From assembly GCF_000297435.1 (NCBI RefSeq), contig NZ_CAIP01000413.1:1-42401 (forward strand): a stretch of DNA of 42,401 nt, written 5' to 3'. This DNA comes from Microcystis sp. T1-4. Lineage in GTDB: Bacteria > Cyanobacteriota > Cyanobacteriia > Cyanobacteriales > Microcystaceae. Made by a program: the position numbers and the translations under genes. The notes under the pieces were generated by a model, which saw nothing but the letters and a program-made list of their open reading frames with translations, searched no databases and was not told the origin of the DNA. How positions within the stretch are numbered: position 1 is the stretch's first letter; the number at the start of each line of letters is the position of its first letter. Positions 23,365-33,596 of this stretch are shown here, piece after piece.

Positions 23365-26358
23365 ATGAAATATTTAGAAGAATGGCGTGATAGCGGGGTG
23401 GATGCGGAGTTAATCGCTCTCAATGTCACCGGTTTAGCGGGGCTATCTCCCAGTGAATACCTACTCTACTCCCAAGAATTACCGCGACGCAATGATGGCA
23501 GGGTTAGGGATAGTATTCTCAAGCGTTATGAACATACCAGTCAAGGCGGTTGGTGGTGTTCAGGAATTGACCTATTAACGGGTAATTATGACCTTTGGGG
23601 CTGTTTTAAGCCCGATTTTCCCCGTTTAAGCTTCGATAAGGCTAAACCGATTAAGTACGAACATCCCCCCCAAACCCCTACGGGAGTCTTTGCTTTGCGG
23701 GTTCCCCAGAAAATTTGGCAAAGGATAGCCCAGTCTATCAGTGTTAATATTTTAACTGAAGAAGTGGATAATAAGCAAGAGGATCTCGGTTTTTGGTCTT
23801 GGGTAATCAAACATCCAGAGATACCTATTTGTATTACGGAAGGGGCGAAAAAAGCGGGAGCATTACTAACAGCAGGTTATGTGACAATTGCCTTACCTGG
23901 AATTCACAATGGTTATCGAACTCCTAAGAACGAATTAGGCAGGAGAATCGGCAAATCTCATCTAATTCCGCAGCTAGAAAAATTAGCTAATTCGGGACGA
24001 AAGATTTATCTAGTTTTTGATCAAGAAACTAAACCAAAAACCCAACAAGCGGTTAATTTAGCTTTACAGAGAATGGGTTATCTATTCAGTCAGGCTAACT
24101 GTGAGGTAAAGGTAGTTACTTGGGATGCTGCTGACGGTAAAGGGGTGGATGATTTACTAATCAATCGAGGAGAAGACTACTTTCAACAAGTCTATCAAAA
24201 AGCCACCTCTTGGGAAATTTGGAAGGCAGCGAGTTTAAATAGGTTAACCCTCTCACCTCATCTAGAGTTAAATAGCCGTTACTTGCCAGATATGTCTATC
24301 CCGACATCAGCGCAGTTAATGGCGATTAAATCAGCTAAAGGTACGGGAAAAACTGAGTTTTTAGCCAAGATAGTTAAACAGGCTATTGCCAATCAACAAA
24401 AAGTTTTGGTTATCGGTCATCGAGTCAAACTGGTGGAGGAGTTGTGTCAACGCTTTGGTTTAAACTATATCAGTCAAGTTAGGGACAATCCTTCGGCACA
24501 AATTTACGGTTATGGTTTATGTATTGACTCTCTCCATCCCCAATCACAAGCTAAATTTAAAGCGGAAGATTGGCAAGGAGCTATTATTATTATCGATGAG
24601 ATCGAACAGGTTCTATGGCATGGGTTAAATGGGGATACTTGTAAAACTAATCGTGTGGCAATTTTAAAATCCCTAAAGTCCCTGCTGCAAACTGTGGTCA
24701 GCAGTGGGGGAAAAATCCTAGTTGCCGATGCTGATTTAAGTGATATTTCCCTAGAATACTTAACTTCTCTAGCGGCGATTGAAATAGAAAATTTCTTGAT
24801 TAATAACGAGTGGAAACCCAGTTATCAGGAAGCTTGGCGAGTTTATAACTACTCTGATAATACTCCCCAACAGCTAGTTAAGGATTTAGTTAAACATATT
24901 AAAGATGGAGGAAAACCCTTTGTTTGTCTATCAGCACAAAAATTAACCAGCAAATGGGGAACAATTACCCTAGAATCCTATCTAAAAAAGCAATTTCCTC
25001 AAAAGAAAATTCTGCGGATAGATTCAGAGTCATTGCAGGATTCTAGTCACGCTGCTTATCAGGCGATTGGCAATTTAAATCAGTTGTTAATTAACTATGA
25101 TATAGTTCTAGCTAGTCCTGCGATCGAAACGGGAATTAGTATTGATATTCAGCAACACTTTACCTCAGTTTGGTGTTTAGCACAGGGGATTCAGACTCCC
25201 ACCTCTATCGCTCAATTTTTAGGGAGAATTAGAGAGAATATTCCTCGTTATATTTGGTCAGCAGCCTACGGATTTAATCAGGTGGGCAATGGTTCCACTT
25301 CTATCCCCAAACTTCTCACCTCTGGACACCGATTAACCGAGGTGAATATTCGCTTACTACACCAATCAGATTTAGAATCTCTGGAGGATTTAGATACAAG
25401 TTTTCAAGCGGAATCTCTCCTCTGCTGGGCTAAAATGGCCGTGCGAGTCAATGCTTATATGCTTAACTATCGTCAGTCAATTCTAGGAATTTTACAAGCA
25501 GAAGGTCATAGAATTAAAGAACGGAATCAGGAAGAAGAAATAGAAACAACTAATCAGTTAACGGCAGCAATTGAGGAAATTAGGGAACATAATTATCGTT
25601 CTGAATGCGAGGCCATTGCCAGCGCAGCCGAGATCACGGAATCAGAATATCGTTGGCTAAAAAAACAGTTAATTAAGTCAGTGAAAGAAAGGCGAATTCT
25701 CAGGAAATATGACCTATACAAACGCTATGGAATTCCCGTCACTCCGCAATTAGTGATTAAAGATGATCGGGGATGGTATCAAGAACTACGCTTACATTAC
25801 TTTTTGACAATTGGGCGACAATTTTTGTGTGATCGAGATGCTTTAATTGCGCGTAAACTGATAGAATCAGGTCACGGAAGTTTATTTATTCCCGATTTTA
25901 ATGGTAGTCAATTAGGAGTGATTATCGGGACGTTAGAAGTGTTAGGAATTGCCGTATTATTAGCTAATCCTGAAAGAGAATTAAATAATCATGATGCCGA
26001 TTTACAAAAAATGGCCGCCATCGCCATTAAAAACCGCAACGAGATTAAAACTATCACCAAGATTAATCTCTCTGATACTTCCCGTCCTCTGACGATTATT
26101 CGTAATTGTTTAAACTTGTTAGGTTATGAATTAACCAGCAAGGGCAGCCAGAGAATTGCTAAAAAATCTCTAAAAGTTTATCAGATTGTTGCCCCCCAGG
26201 ATGGTAGAGAACAAGTGTTTCAGCAATGGTTGTTTAGAGATGAAAAATGTGCGGGAAGTTCTGAGATTTGGTATGAAGACTATCTCTTTTCTCTCCCCCA
26301 GAAACCATCTCTAGGCGAACCGGAAAATGCTTATATTCAATTAAGTCTAGAATTATAG
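23365..26358 (+). CDS. CyRepA1-like plasmid-type replication protein (TOPRIM/DUF3854 plus helicase)
   Basis: The 997-residue protein has an N-terminal DUF3854/TOPRIM-like domain (about residues 150-270) with E159 (TEG), D219/E221 (FDQET) and D262-D263. A superfamily 2/3-like motor follows: Walker A SAKGTGKT at 323-330, Walker B IIIIDEIE with D411-E412, and an arginine motif QFLGRIREN at 617-625. This fusion is known from replication initiators of small cyanobacterial plasmids (CyRepA family), where it acts as primase-helicase. Here its neighbours are chromosomal housekeeping genes. GAGGACAAGG precedes the ATG. Its 3' end meets the GNAT gene with a 1-bp gap. Helicase/primase roles are inferred. 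Confidence 0.78.
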   Translation: MKYLEEWRDSGVDAELIALNVTGLAGLSPSEYLLYSQELPRRNDGRVRDSILKRYEHTSQGGWWCSGIDLLTGNYDLWGCFKPDFPRLSFDKAKPIKYEHPPQTPTGVFALRVPQKIWQRIAQSISVNILTEEVDNKQEDLGFWSWVIKHPEIPICITEGAKKAGALLTAGYVTIALPGIHNGYRTPKNELGRRIGKSHLIPQLEKLANSGRKIYLVFDQETKPKTQQAVNLALQRMGYLFSQANCEVKVVTWDAADGKGVDDLLINRGEDYFQQVYQKATSWEIWKAASLNRLTLSPHLELNSRYLPDMSIPTSAQLMAIKSAKGTGKTEFLAKIVKQAIANQQKVLVIGHRVKLVEELCQRFGLNYISQVRDNPSAQIYGYGLCIDSLHPQSQAKFKAEDWQGAIIIIDEIEQVLWHGLNGDTCKTNRVAILKSLKSLLQTVVSSGGKILVADADLSDISLEYLTSLAAIEIENFLINNEWKPSYQEAWRVYNYSDNTPQQLVKDLVKHIKDGGKPFVCLSAQKLTSKWGTITLESYLKKQFPQKKILRIDSESLQDSSHAAYQAIGNLNQLLINYDIVLASPAIETGISIDIQQHFTSVWCLAQGIQTPTSIAQFLGRIRENIPRYIWSAAYGFNQVGNGSTSIPKLLTSGHRLTEVNIRLLHQSDLESLEDLDTSFQAESLLCWAKMAVRVNAYMLNYRQSILGILQAEGHRIKERNQEEEIETTNQLTAAIEEIREHNYRSECEAIASAAEITESEYRWLKKQLIKSVKERRILRKYDLYKRYGIPVTPQLVIKDDRGWYQELRLHYFLTIGRQFLCDRDALIARKLIESGHGSLFIPDFNGSQLGVIIGTLEVLGIAVLLANPERELNNHDADLQKMAAIAIKNRNEIKTITKINLSDTSRPLTIIRNCLNLLGYELTSKGSQRIAKKSLKVYQIVAPQDGREQVFQQWLFRDEKCAGSSEIWYEDYLFSLPQKPSLGEPENAYIQLSLEL

Positions 26359-26359
26359 T

Positions 26360-26875
26360 CTAGCTATGGGGAGAATTGCCTATTTCAGCGATTTTTTTGC
26401 CTAAAATGACCACATCAGCCAGAAAATCTTCTAGATCGGCGATTTGAGGTAAATAACCCCATCGTTGAAAGCCGAATTTTTCAAAGAGACGAATACTGGC
26501 TTGATTGTGGGCAAAAATAATACAGATAAGATTAGATATACCCAGTTTGGGACAGCGCTCCAAGGCATATTCTACTAATAATTTACCGATTCCACGACCT
26601 TGATAATCGGAGGCAATGTATAAACTAACCTCTGCGGTTTTTTGGTAAGCGACACGACCATAAAACATCTGTAAACTGAGCCAGCCCACCACCCGACCTT
26701 CGAGTGCTATTACCCAGATGGGATACTGTTCAGGATCGTGCTTTTTAAACCATTCTCGCCGACTTTCGAGGGAAATAGGCTTTAAATCTGCGGTTGCCTT
26801 GCGAGTGGGAACAGCAGCATTATAGATCTCGATAATTGTTAGTAAATCTGTCTCTTTAGCCTCGCGAATAATCAT
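26360..26875 (-). CDS. GNAT N-acetyltransferase, phosphinothricin-acetyltransferase-like
   Basis: The 171-residue product has the GNAT layout: the IREAKETDLLTIIEIYN start, the acetyl-CoA loop QGRGIGK at about residues 94-100, and the late FEKFGFQRWG motif. The spacing resembles the Pat/Bar subgroup, which acetylates small amines such as phosphinothricin or methionine sulfoximine, but the substrate is not established. It converges on the CyRepA1-like gene with one base between stop codons. A (CTAT)6 microsatellite lies just upstream of its start. Confidence 0.85.
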   Translation of the reverse strand: MIIREAKETDLLTIIEIYNAAVPTRKATADLKPISLESRREWFKKHDPEQYPIWVIALEGRVVGWLSLQMFYGRVAYQKTAEVSLYIASDYQGRGIGKLLVEYALERCPKLGISNLICIIFAHNQASIRLFEKFGFQRWGYLPQIADLEDFLADVVILGKKIAEIGNSPHS

Positions 26876-26917
26876 GGAAGGTCAAGTAAAAAGGAAAAAA
26901 ATAATATTGCTTATTTT

Positions 26918-26942
26918 CTATCTATCTATCTATCTATCTATC
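26918..26942. repeat. Tetranucleotide microsatellite (CTAT)6
   Basis: Six perfect CTAT units and one further C lie about 43 bp upstream of the GNAT start codon, downstream of the tamB-domain gene. The array is long enough for slippage. Confidence 0.9.
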
Positions 26943-27001
26943 GTGTTGATTCTCAGGATCAAGTATAATCCAATTTTGCCGCTTTATCCAGGCATATTAC
27001 T

Positions 27002-30000
27002 TTAAAATTGAGTTTGATAGCGGACGGTAAACTCATTCAAATTGTAATCGTAGGAAAAGCGGATAAAAGACTGGGAATTGACTCGATAGACGGTTTCCAA
27101 ATTGGGAAGAATATTAAAATCCGTTGCCCCGATCGCATTACTAACCGCATTCTCCACATCATACACGACTCCTTGGGCCAAGAGGGGAATCGCTAACTGA
27201 ACCACTCCAAATTGAATTAATTGTTCTGTATTTTTCCCCTGTAAACCATTAAAAACTGACAGCAATTGTTCCCCCAAAAGTCGCACGATTTCCCCTTGGC
27301 TGCGGGGGGGAGTGCTGGTTAATTTAACTAGAGGAGTATTAAGCAATCCCTCATCTTCACCCCCAGCAAAAGCTACGGCTTGCAGACAATTAGCAGCTTT
27401 TTGTAATTCTGTATCTGTATAGTTTTCCTCTAGGGGAAAAGGGGGACTATCGGGACGAATTTGGCACACTTCATTGATATTACGTCCTAAATTTGGTAGC
27501 AAGCGGTTTAATTCCCCTTCAACGCTGAGGGTGACATCGATCCTTTGAATGCGATTGAGGCTATCATCGGGAATTTCATTGCTAGGAAAATCCCCCCCCG
27601 GACGGGAGATAGCAAAATCGCGAGATTGAGAAAATTCGCTGAGAATTGTTCGCAGTTGAATATCAACAAAGGGATTAAAAAGTCCCAACCCGCGACTAGA
27701 ATCGAAAACAATAACATTTTGATTGCGTCGGTTAAGAAGAAAACGAGTATCGATGTAACTAACCCGTCCTCGCTCGAGATTAATCACTCCATTGGTTTGT
27801 AATTTCTCCAGTGAAGTGAGCGAACCGTTCAAGGTTAAAGCACCACTAAAATCAAATTGATACAAAGGTTCTTGTTCGATGGATAATCCCGCTAAGGACA
27901 CTTGGAAATTATTTAAAACTGGAGTAATATTTGTCGTCTGAGGAATGTTGAGAGGCTGCAGCCAGCGACTCACTGGTTTATCGGTTTCTTGGTTAATTTC
28001 TGCGGTGCGAGGAAGAAAAACTTTCCCCCTAGAAAGACGCACATTCCCCCCGATAATTGGCTGCTGAATTGTTCCCGTTACCATGGCATTCCCAGCAATT
28101 AATCCCCGATAAAGACCATTAATTGCTATATCTCCCTCTTGAATATTAACTGTTAAGGGATTAGGATTATTTGTGATGGCTTGAAAGAAAGGTAAAACTC
28201 CCACCACAGAAATTTGTCTGTCAGCGATCGAGCCTTGTAATTCCTGTACTGTTAAGCTTTCAGGGGTTAAACCAATGCGGCCATTTACGGTTAAAATCTC
28301 TGGAAAAGCAACACTGCGGATAGCGGCATTATCGAGAGTAACTATACCATTTGCTTCTAAATCTTTGATTTTTAAACCCTCTTTTATATCTAATCTTCCC
28401 GTCGCTGAAAGAACTACCTCTCCCTCACCGTTAACCCATTCGATGGCGTTTTGACTGATAGCTTCAATTAATTTGATTGCATCGGTTCCCAATTTTGCTT
28501 GGATTTTTAATTGATCATTACCCGGTAAGGGAGGATAGGGAATGCTGGCATAGATTTGGATTGATTCGGAGGAGGTTGTCCGCAAATCAAAACGATACTG
28601 ATTATAGGTAAATAAACCAATTATATCCTGATTAATATTTTGGGCATTAATTGCACCGTCAATAAAGGCAAAATTACCCTGAATACGAGGATTTAATAAG
28701 GTTCCTGCAATTTGTCCTTGAGTTTTTAGACTACCGGATACATCCAAGGGAAACTGGATAAAATTTCTCAAGAGATCGAGAGAAAGATTTTCCACGGAAA
28801 AACTTCCCTCTACTTTTTTTAGGGAAAAATCACCCGCTAAAAATACGGAAGAATCTCGTGATTTTAATCTAATCGGTTCTATCCTGAGCAACTGACGATT
28901 TAAGTTAAGATTAATTGTTACTTCATCAATCGGAATTAATTGGGTATCAGTGGTGACAATTCCGAGAGGGTTAACAATATTTACTGTCGGTCTTTGGGGT
29001 CGCCATTCCCATCTATTGCCCTGAAATTGTAAGCTAAGATCGGGATTTTTTAAAGTCCCAGTTAAGGCTATATTCGCTTGATAACGGCCGCGAAAATCTA
29101 GTTCGGAAGGTATCCCGACCACCCCTCTTTCCCGTGCTAATTGCTGGATTATTTCTTCAATTTTTGCCCGCAAATTTACCTGTTGTGCTAGGGAAGCTTC
29201 GGGATTACCTACTCCTAGGGGACTAAGTTGAATAGCCTGGTTATCCTCGGAGGAGAAAAGGGTGATTAAACTGGTTAAATCATAGATACTAGCAACTGAT
29301 AATAAATCTTGAATATAACCTTGATCTACCCTGAGTTTAGCTTCTATTGCTTGAGTTTGCAAATTAAATAAACCTTGCAGATTATATTGACTTGCACCCG
29401 CTTGTAAACTCCCCGCTTGCAGTTGAACTATGGAATCCCGATAAATTAACTCTGCCGTTAATTTTTCCCCGATTAAGTTACCTAAACTAGGTTGATTAAT
29501 CTCTAGTTGTCCCTTTCCCTGTAAGTTAAATAAATTGATGTCTAGATTAGCATTCACCTGTCCGGCAATCATCCCCGGAACATTGTAGGCTGCCGCGGGA
29601 GATATTTTCAAGATTTCTAGGGGAAAATCGGCAATCTGAACATTTAAATTTTCTCCGTTTCGTTTAGCTGTTGCTAGAAAGGGAGTTTTATTCCCAAAAG
29701 CTTGGCGAATATTTATCCCTAAGGGAAGATAGGGCAGCAGACAATTATTTTGTTGACACGGATCGAAAGTTAGGTCAATAATGTCCTGATTTCCCCGCAG
29801 ATTTAAACTAATATTTTGACCGATTCCTGCTTGCATACTGCCTTGTAAGACAGGTTCAAAGAGTCGCTCATTAATGCTAAAGTTAGCTAAATTTATATCT
29901 CCTTTGATTTTTATATTCCCCACTTTTTGCCAAGCAGTTAGGAGATTTTTTGCCGTGATTTGTCCTTGAAATTGTCCAATCCCAGCTAGAGTCGATTCTC

Positions 30001-33000
30001 TTGGTTTCAAACGAGGATCGATCGGTAAAAGCGATATAATCTCAGCTAAGGGTACAGTAGCAAGGTCAGTTGCTGCCCGCAGATTTAAGTTAACCTCAGC
30101 GATATCAGGTTGACTGGTAAGATTAGCTAAAAGAATATTTCCGCGCACATCAAAGCTATTTTCTCCCCACTGTGCCGAAAGATTATTAACCTGAATCGGT
30201 GTTACTCCCTGCCAAATTTCTTGAATGTTTCCCGCTAAATTGGCCTTAAAATCTAAGTGAGGAATCGAGATTGATTTTATTCCTGGTAATTGTCCTAGTA
30301 CGGCAGCGGGATTAAGATTAGCGGCAATAATATCACTTTGCCATAAATTATTATTCAGTTGTGCCTTAGCTTTAATTTCTCCTTTAGCCACATTAATACG
30401 AGAGTTAAAAACTGCTTTAATACTGCTTAAGTTGAGTCGTTTTTCTAGCAGGGAGTCGAAAATAGTTTGGGCATTTCCAGTTGCTTGAAAACTGGTTTGA
30501 TCAATATTCAAAGCTAGGGGAATATTAGTCTGAAACCGCTCTAAGCTACCGAAAATATTAAAAATCCCTTTGTTTAATTGAATAGCCGTATTAATCGGAT
30601 TATTATCTACTAATAAGCGAGCATTGCCTCTAATGTTGACGGTGGACAAATTAGGGATTTTTCCCGCTAGTAAATTATTGATTGCACCAGTGAAATTGAC
30701 TTGGGTTTTTCCTAGACTAACAGGAATATTTATATTGGGTAAAAATGGATTTAAGTTAATGCCAGCCGTATTAACTATACCACTTAAAATACCTTGTTCT
30801 AGTTGTGCTGTCGTTCTTAGAGATTGACTATTGACAAATAACTGTATATCCCCTTGTCCGCGCCAAGTTTGTAAATCCGTTAAAGTACCGCTAATCAGAG
30901 AATTTATTCTACCAGCAAAGTTAATTTTTGCCCTGCCTAAACTGACGGGAACTGTTAAATTTTCCACTAGAGGATTGAGACTAATTCCCCCAGTGTTGAC
31001 TGTTCCTGTCAGGAAACCTCGATTCAGTTTAGCTGTGGCAGTTAAGGGATTATTATCTACTAATAACTGCATATTACCGTCACCTTGCCAACTGCTGAAA
31101 ATATTATTTTTATTATTTAGTAATTCCCCTAAATAACCTTGTAAATTAATCTGTGATCGCAGTAATTTAACCTGAGTTGGTAAGTTAGGCAATAGGGAAT
31201 TAATCGGCAATCCCGCTAAGAAAGCTTTAGCCTGAAGATTTCCTTGCAATACTTGACTATTGACGAAAATCGTGCCTTGTTTACCGCTAATTCCTAAGTT
31301 AGCAATTCCGTTTAAAGTATTAACATTAAGTTGGTCAATTTTGCCACTAAATTGAATATTAGCTCTCTCTAAATTTAAGGGTTCTAAGGTTTCTAGGTAG
31401 GGGCAAATACTATCTACATATTGACAAACGATAGGCAGAAAAGGAGTCAATAAAAAGTTATTGCCCGTGATTTTTGCCTGGACTAATTTGCTGGTAAAAT
31501 CACCATTACCATTAACCTGTAGTCTGCCGCCATTTGTTTTAATGATCGTATCGGTTACATTTATTTTGTTGCCCCCTAAAAATACTTTGCCCTCCCCAGC
31601 AACATTGATTAATCCTGACCGATTAACCCTGGGTATTTGCCAATTCATTAATAATTGCGGCAGTCCCAAACTACCTCTAGCTTTAATATTAGCTTGCAGA
31701 TCGCCTATATTAATTTGAGCGGGAATTGTTGCCAATTGAGATAATATTTTTCTCGTGGGAAAATTGGCTTGTAAATTCAAATTAATCGGCATTTTTGTCC
31801 CGTCAAGAGGTTGATTTTTTTGCAGGGATTGCAGAATATTTAACTGCAATTTTCCTTCCCCTTTAATTTCTCCACCTGCGACGGGTTTAATTTTAATTTT
31901 ATCTAAACTAAGACGATTGAGATTTGTTTGAAAATTACTGGTTATTGATTGAATAGGAATTTGCTCAAAAATAATCGGTTTGCTGTTGCTAACGGTTCCT
32001 TTAATTAGAGGTTGATCTAGTTTTCCCGTCACTTGAAAAGTAGAGCGTGCTTCTCCCCGTAAATCTAGAGGTGATTGCAGATAAATAATTCTTAAAAGTT
32101 GTTGTAAATCCACCGATTCTAGAGCGACCTTGAGATGATAACCGGTTTGCCAATTTACTTCTCCCTTCACCTCAGTTTTAATCTTGCCAATACTTGCAAT
32201 CGCCTGTTCAACTAATACTTTATCTCCCTGTAAATTTAACTTAGTTGTTAGCTTAATTGGATACTGGAAGGGTTGGAATTTTCCCGCTACATCTGTCACC
32301 TGAAAATTGCCATTACCTTCCGTTTGATTTAGCTTTGCCCAACTGGGAATATTGAGAGCAATATTAGCATTTACTTGTCCCCGATTTAATTGGAAATTGC
32401 GGTCGGGAATTAAAGTTAATAGTTCACTTAAGTTTAAACGGTCTATTTGAAGATTAGTTTGACTTTCGCCCGTTTTTAACGCCGTTTTTCCTTGAATTTT
32501 TACTTGACTTTTGAGGATTTCTGCGCTCAAATCGTAGCTGAGAGGTTGCTCTTGATTATCGATAAATCTTCCCTGACCATCGGCCTTAATTTCTATCGGT
32601 TTTTTCAGGGCATAGGGTTGAATAGTAATATCTCCCTTCTCCACCTGAAAACCCAGATTTAACCTGATGGGGGCCTCCCGGTCTAAGTTACTAGATATTT
32701 GAGCTAAATTATCGAGCCATTGACCATTTTTATCCTGATCGAGATAAATACTGGGATTAATTAACTTCAGATCAACTGGTAGCGGCAGACCTAAAAGTAA
32801 GGGCAGCGGATTTAATGCCAATTCGATCGCATCAATAGATAAACTATCGGCAGAATTGGCCGTAGCTGGAATTGCCGATTTACCGATACGAATGCGATTA
32901 AAATAAAAGCCCTCTATCTTACCTACCCTGACGGGTCTATGCAGCATTTCACTGAAGATATTATCTAAAATTGGGGTGAGACGTTCATAAACTAAATAAC

Positions 33001-33139
33001 GAGTCGTAAAATAGCCAAGGGAAGTAATTCCCAGGAGAGTAATTCCCCCGACAATTAAAGTAGAAGGCCGGCGTAAAAATCGACCAATACTCAGAAAAAA
33101 ATGAGGACGAGGAGAAGGATCGCCAGGGGAGTTACTCAT
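27002..33139 (-). CDS. TamB/Tic236-like translocation and assembly module protein
   Basis: The 2045-residue protein has an N-terminal membrane helix (about residues 27-50 in this start) followed by a very long beta-rich region and the C-terminal TamB (DUF490) domain, where GNVRLSRGKVFLPRT is recognisable. TamB-type proteins form a hydrophobic groove across the periplasm that helps lipid or outer-membrane protein transfer; the plastid homologue is Tic236. About residues 685-860 contain three imperfect repeats of about 75 residues. The last residue is phenylalanine in RYQTQF. The start at ATG 33137-33139 follows GAGGT; a reading to 33163 adds eight residues. Confidence 0.9.
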   Translation of the reverse strand: MSNSPGDPSPRPHFFLSIGRFLRRPSTLIVGGITLLGITSLGYFTTRYLVYERLTPILDNIFSEMLHRPVRVGKIEGFYFNRIRIGKSAIPATANSADSLSIDAIELALNPLPLLLGLPLPVDLKLINPSIYLDQDKNGQWLDNLAQISSNLDREAPIRLNLGFQVEKGDITIQPYALKKPIEIKADGQGRFIDNQEQPLSYDLSAEILKSQVKIQGKTALKTGESQTNLQIDRLNLSELLTLIPDRNFQLNRGQVNANIALNIPSWAKLNQTEGNGNFQVTDVAGKFQPFQYPIKLTTKLNLQGDKVLVEQAIASIGKIKTEVKGEVNWQTGYHLKVALESVDLQQLLRIIYLQSPLDLRGEARSTFQVTGKLDQPLIKGTVSNSKPIIFEQIPIQSITSNFQTNLNRLSLDKIKIKPVAGGEIKGEGKLQLNILQSLQKNQPLDGTKMPINLNLQANFPTRKILSQLATIPAQINIGDLQANIKARGSLGLPQLLMNWQIPRVNRSGLINVAGEGKVFLGGNKINVTDTIIKTNGGRLQVNGNGDFTSKLVQAKITGNNFLLTPFLPIVCQYVDSICPYLETLEPLNLERANIQFSGKIDQLNVNTLNGIANLGISGKQGTIFVNSQVLQGNLQAKAFLAGLPINSLLPNLPTQVKLLRSQINLQGYLGELLNNKNNIFSSWQGDGNMQLLVDNNPLTATAKLNRGFLTGTVNTGGISLNPLVENLTVPVSLGRAKINFAGRINSLISGTLTDLQTWRGQGDIQLFVNSQSLRTTAQLEQGILSGIVNTAGINLNPFLPNINIPVSLGKTQVNFTGAINNLLAGKIPNLSTVNIRGNARLLVDNNPINTAIQLNKGIFNIFGSLERFQTNIPLALNIDQTSFQATGNAQTIFDSLLEKRLNLSSIKAVFNSRINVAKGEIKAKAQLNNNLWQSDIIAANLNPAAVLGQLPGIKSISIPHLDFKANLAGNIQEIWQGVTPIQVNNLSAQWGENSFDVRGNILLANLTSQPDIAEVNLNLRAATDLATVPLAEIISLLPIDPRLKPRESTLAGIGQFQGQITAKNLLTAWQKVGNIKIKGDINLANFSINERLFEPVLQGSMQAGIGQNISLNLRGNQDIIDLTFDPCQQNNCLLPYLPLGINIRQAFGNKTPFLATAKRNGENLNVQIADFPLEILKISPAAAYNVPGMIAGQVNANLDINLFNLQGKGQLEINQPSLGNLIGEKLTAELIYRDSIVQLQAGSLQAGASQYNLQGLFNLQTQAIEAKLRVDQGYIQDLLSVASIYDLTSLITLFSSEDNQAIQLSPLGVGNPEASLAQQVNLRAKIEEIIQQLARERGVVGIPSELDFRGRYQANIALTGTLKNPDLSLQFQGNRWEWRPQRPTVNIVNPLGIVTTDTQLIPIDEVTINLNLNRQLLRIEPIRLKSRDSSVFLAGDFSLKKVEGSFSVENLSLDLLRNFIQFPLDVSGSLKTQGQIAGTLLNPRIQGNFAFIDGAINAQNINQDIIGLFTYNQYRFDLRTTSSESIQIYASIPYPPLPGNDQLKIQAKLGTDAIKLIEAISQNAIEWVNGEGEVVLSATGRLDIKEGLKIKDLEANGIVTLDNAAIRSVAFPEILTVNGRIGLTPESLTVQELQGSIADRQISVVGVLPFFQAITNNPNPLTVNIQEGDIAINGLYRGLIAGNAMVTGTIQQPIIGGNVRLSRGKVFLPRTAEINQETDKPVSRWLQPLNIPQTTNITPVLNNFQVSLAGLSIEQEPLYQFDFSGALTLNGSLTSLEKLQTNGVINLERGRVSYIDTRFLLNRRNQNVIVFDSSRGLGLFNPFVDIQLRTILSEFSQSRDFAISRPGGDFPSNEIPDDSLNRIQRIDVTLSVEGELNRLLPNLGRNINEVCQIRPDSPPFPLEENYTDTELQKAANCLQAVAFAGGEDEGLLNTPLVKLTSTPPRSQGEIVRLLGEQLLSVFNGLQGKNTEQLIQFGVVQLAIPLLAQGVVYDVENAVSNAIGATDFNILPNLETVYRVNSQSFIRFSYDYNLNEFTVRYQTQF

Positions 33140-33596
33140 AATTGTTGACCTCACACACACCAAAGAAAGGGCAATGGCTCACCAGAGCTAATGAACTATG
33201 ATAATTCACCGCGGCACTGATAGCCTCAAATCGATTAATTGCCATTTTTTAGGCAATTATTGGGCTTAAATCCTGTGAGGAAGTCAAGGGCTGCGGCCAA
33301 TTAAAAGCCTCTCCCCCCATCTTAACCTAAGACTCGAATGGCTGGCTAAAATTTTCGACAATCCGCCAAAATCTCGCCAGTTTCAACAGCCAACCGAATG
33401 AATATTGATCCCCCCACCAGTTCAAGCAGAATATTGTCAGGATAAATAGGTTCGGAAATTGAAGATTGAGAGAAAACTTGTGCAGACAGACAAGAATCCG
33501 GCGCAGTCTGGAACAACAACCAGAAGTATTCAGTCTTAGAATATTGGGACTAGCACGTCTATTTTTACTGCAAAAATCGTCTTATAGATAAAGATC
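33140..33596. other. Divergent intergenic region, no gene seen
   Basis: This 457-bp gap separates tamB (-) from the DUF3747/SLH gene (+). It includes a small hairpin (AATTGCC...GGCAATT, about 33237-33258). No RNA, repeat family or short gene was recognised, and no promoter could be assigned with confidence. Confidence 0.5.

Noticed and set aside
26834..27001. Possible regulatory role of the CTAT microsatellite as a phase-variable switch for the GNAT gene
   Set aside because: The array is outside the coding frame and no promoter could be placed across it, so only the repeat itself is reported.
30624..31136. Plus-strand ORFs antisense to the TamB gene
   Set aside because: They arise from the internal repeats of the 2045-residue gene and have no start signals or family resemblance.
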